This document shows, piece after piece, positions 5,882 through 6,369 of a DNA stretch of 6,369 bases. Source of the stretch: Burkholderiales bacterium (lineage in GTDB: Bacteria > Pseudomonadota > Gammaproteobacteria > Burkholderiales > CAIKXV01); assembly GCA_014379045.1 (NCBI GenBank), contig JACMMK010000214.1, forward strand, positions 1 to 6,369, given 5' to 3'. The notes beneath the pieces are model-generated. The model saw nothing but the letters and a program-made list of their open reading frames with translations, made no database searches and had not been told where the DNA came from. The translations under genes and the position numbers were made by a program. The stretch's first letter is position 1, and each line of letters starts with the position of its first letter.

Positions 5882-6119
5882 GCTGGTTGGCGTTGTCCCG
5901 TTCGAATCTGAAGTCTGCGGGCAGGCGTCCTCGAAACTTCCGCAGGCGCATCAGCAGGTTACGCGCGCCCGGTTTCTTGTTGATCTCGAACGCGCGGCTT
6001 CCTGCGACATTCACTTCGACGTCGTCGCCCTCTTTCAGACCCAACGCTTCGACTACAGCCGCAGGCAGGCGCACCGCCAGGCTGTTTCCCCATTTACAGA
6101 CTTGCACCTCGGCACTCAC
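5874..6119 (-). CDS. AbrB/MazE-fold antitoxin of a VapBC-like pair
   Basis: The 81-residue product carries an N-terminal swapped-hairpin AbrB/SpoVT DNA-binding domain: VQVCKWGNSLAVRLPAAVVE (residues 5-24) then ALGLKEGDDVEVNVAG. Such antitoxins dimerise, repress their own operon and wrap the toxin with a flexible C-terminal part, here a basic stretch near 46-66 followed by an acidic and polar end. The start is GTG at 6119; a GTG four codons later is an alternative, and no ATG is available. No good Shine-Dalgarno lies upstream. The A/T patch GTATATC just ahead would put a transcript start almost at the GTG, but I see no matching -35. The last codons overlap the toxin start by 8 nt, the usual arrangement for coupled antitoxin and toxin. 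With the toxin frame broken it may now act only as a repressor or spare antitoxin. Confidence 0.9.
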   Translation of the reverse strand: MSAEVQVCKWGNSLAVRLPAAVVEALGLKEGDDVEVNVAGSRAFEINKKPGARNLLMRLRKFRGRLPADFRFERDNANQRD

Positions 6120-6231
6120 TGACTGAAGATATACATCTGCCGCAGTGGATCATTCGTATTGACTGCACACTTGCGACGCGGTTTTTCGGGGAACGTCTTT
6201 TGTCTGACGAAGCATTCACTGCCTTATTCCA

Positions 6232-6369
6232 ATGAACGACTGGGACGTCATCGTCGTCGGCGAAGGCCTGACTGGTCTGACCGCCGCGCGCGATTGCGCG
6301 GCCGCCGGCATGTCGACCGCCACCTTCGAAGCCGAGATGTTCGGCGGGCTGATCACGAGTATCAACGAA
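6232..6369 (+). CDS. FAD-dependent oxidoreductase, thioredoxin reductase-like (5' end only)
   Basis: Only 46 codons are in the window; the frame is open at the right edge. The residues start MNDWDVIVVGEGLTGLTAAR, a dinucleotide-binding beta-alpha-beta unit with GEGLTG at 10-15 in the GxGxxG position. A second strand ends at Glu33, a plausible ligand for the FAD ribose. FGGLITSINE (37-46) resembles the segment after the first FAD-binding unit in thioredoxin reductases (GGQLTTT type). This places it in the pyridine nucleotide-disulphide oxidoreductase class; substrate and presence of a redox-active CxxC pair cannot be judged from this fragment. The ATG at 6232 is the only sensible start because a stop in frame lies at 6205-6207; no Shine-Dalgarno is evident. 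It is divergent from the antitoxin, with 112 bp between them, where TTGACT (6159-6164) is a possible -35 without a good -10. Confidence 0.8.
   Translation, partial: MNDWDVIVVGEGLTGLTAARDCAAAGMSTATFEAEMFGGLITSINE

Noticed and set aside
6137..6145. CTGC-C-GCAG palindrome upstream of the antitoxin as an autoregulatory operator
   Set aside because: The arms are only 4 bp and no second copy is nearby; it is likely in any GC-rich intergenic stretch.

Overview
This 6.4-kb window of GC-rich DNA (about 65-70% GC in the lines I counted) looks like a proteobacterial chromosome. A class I polyhydroxyalkanoate (PHA) synthase beside a biosynthetic-type thiolase suggests a beta-proteobacterium (Burkholderiales or Rhodocyclales type) or a related gamma-proteobacterium. 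I cannot name a genus from sequence alone.

Layout. Positions 1-235 hold two tandem copies of a 122-bp non-coding repeat, each with a perfect 10-bp hairpin. Copy 2 ends 12 bp before the stop codon of a minus-strand acetyl-CoA acetyltransferase (247-1428). A 318-bp divergent control region (1429-1746) separates this thiolase from plus-strand phaC (1747-3669). Its candidate promoters for the two directions overlap at the same -10 element. phaC overlaps by 4 nt a 3-hydroxybutyryl-CoA dehydrogenase gene (3666-4556). A crotonase-family enoyl-CoA hydratase (4631-5425) follows 74 nt later. Next, on the minus strand, comes a toxin-antitoxin locus of lower GC (about 54%): an intact AbrB/MazE-fold antitoxin (5874-6119) and a PIN-domain (VapC-like) toxin broken by a frameshift (5488-5881). 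The window ends inside a plus-strand FAD-dependent oxidoreductase related to thioredoxin reductase (6232 onward).

How the genes work together. The thiolase, dehydrogenase and hydratase form a C4 acyl-CoA module: acetyl-CoA, acetoacetyl-CoA, (S)-3-hydroxybutyryl-CoA, crotonyl-CoA, readable in either direction. PhaC polymerises the (R)-3-hydroxyacyl-CoA isomer. No phaB-type reductase and no R-specific hydratase (phaJ) lies here, so either the R monomer is made elsewhere or the module links polymer metabolism to beta-oxidation. That mismatch, the broken toxin with a retained antitoxin, the structured tandem repeat and the shared-promoter region are the points most worth following. I found no clear sign of a wholly new defence or mobile system in this window.
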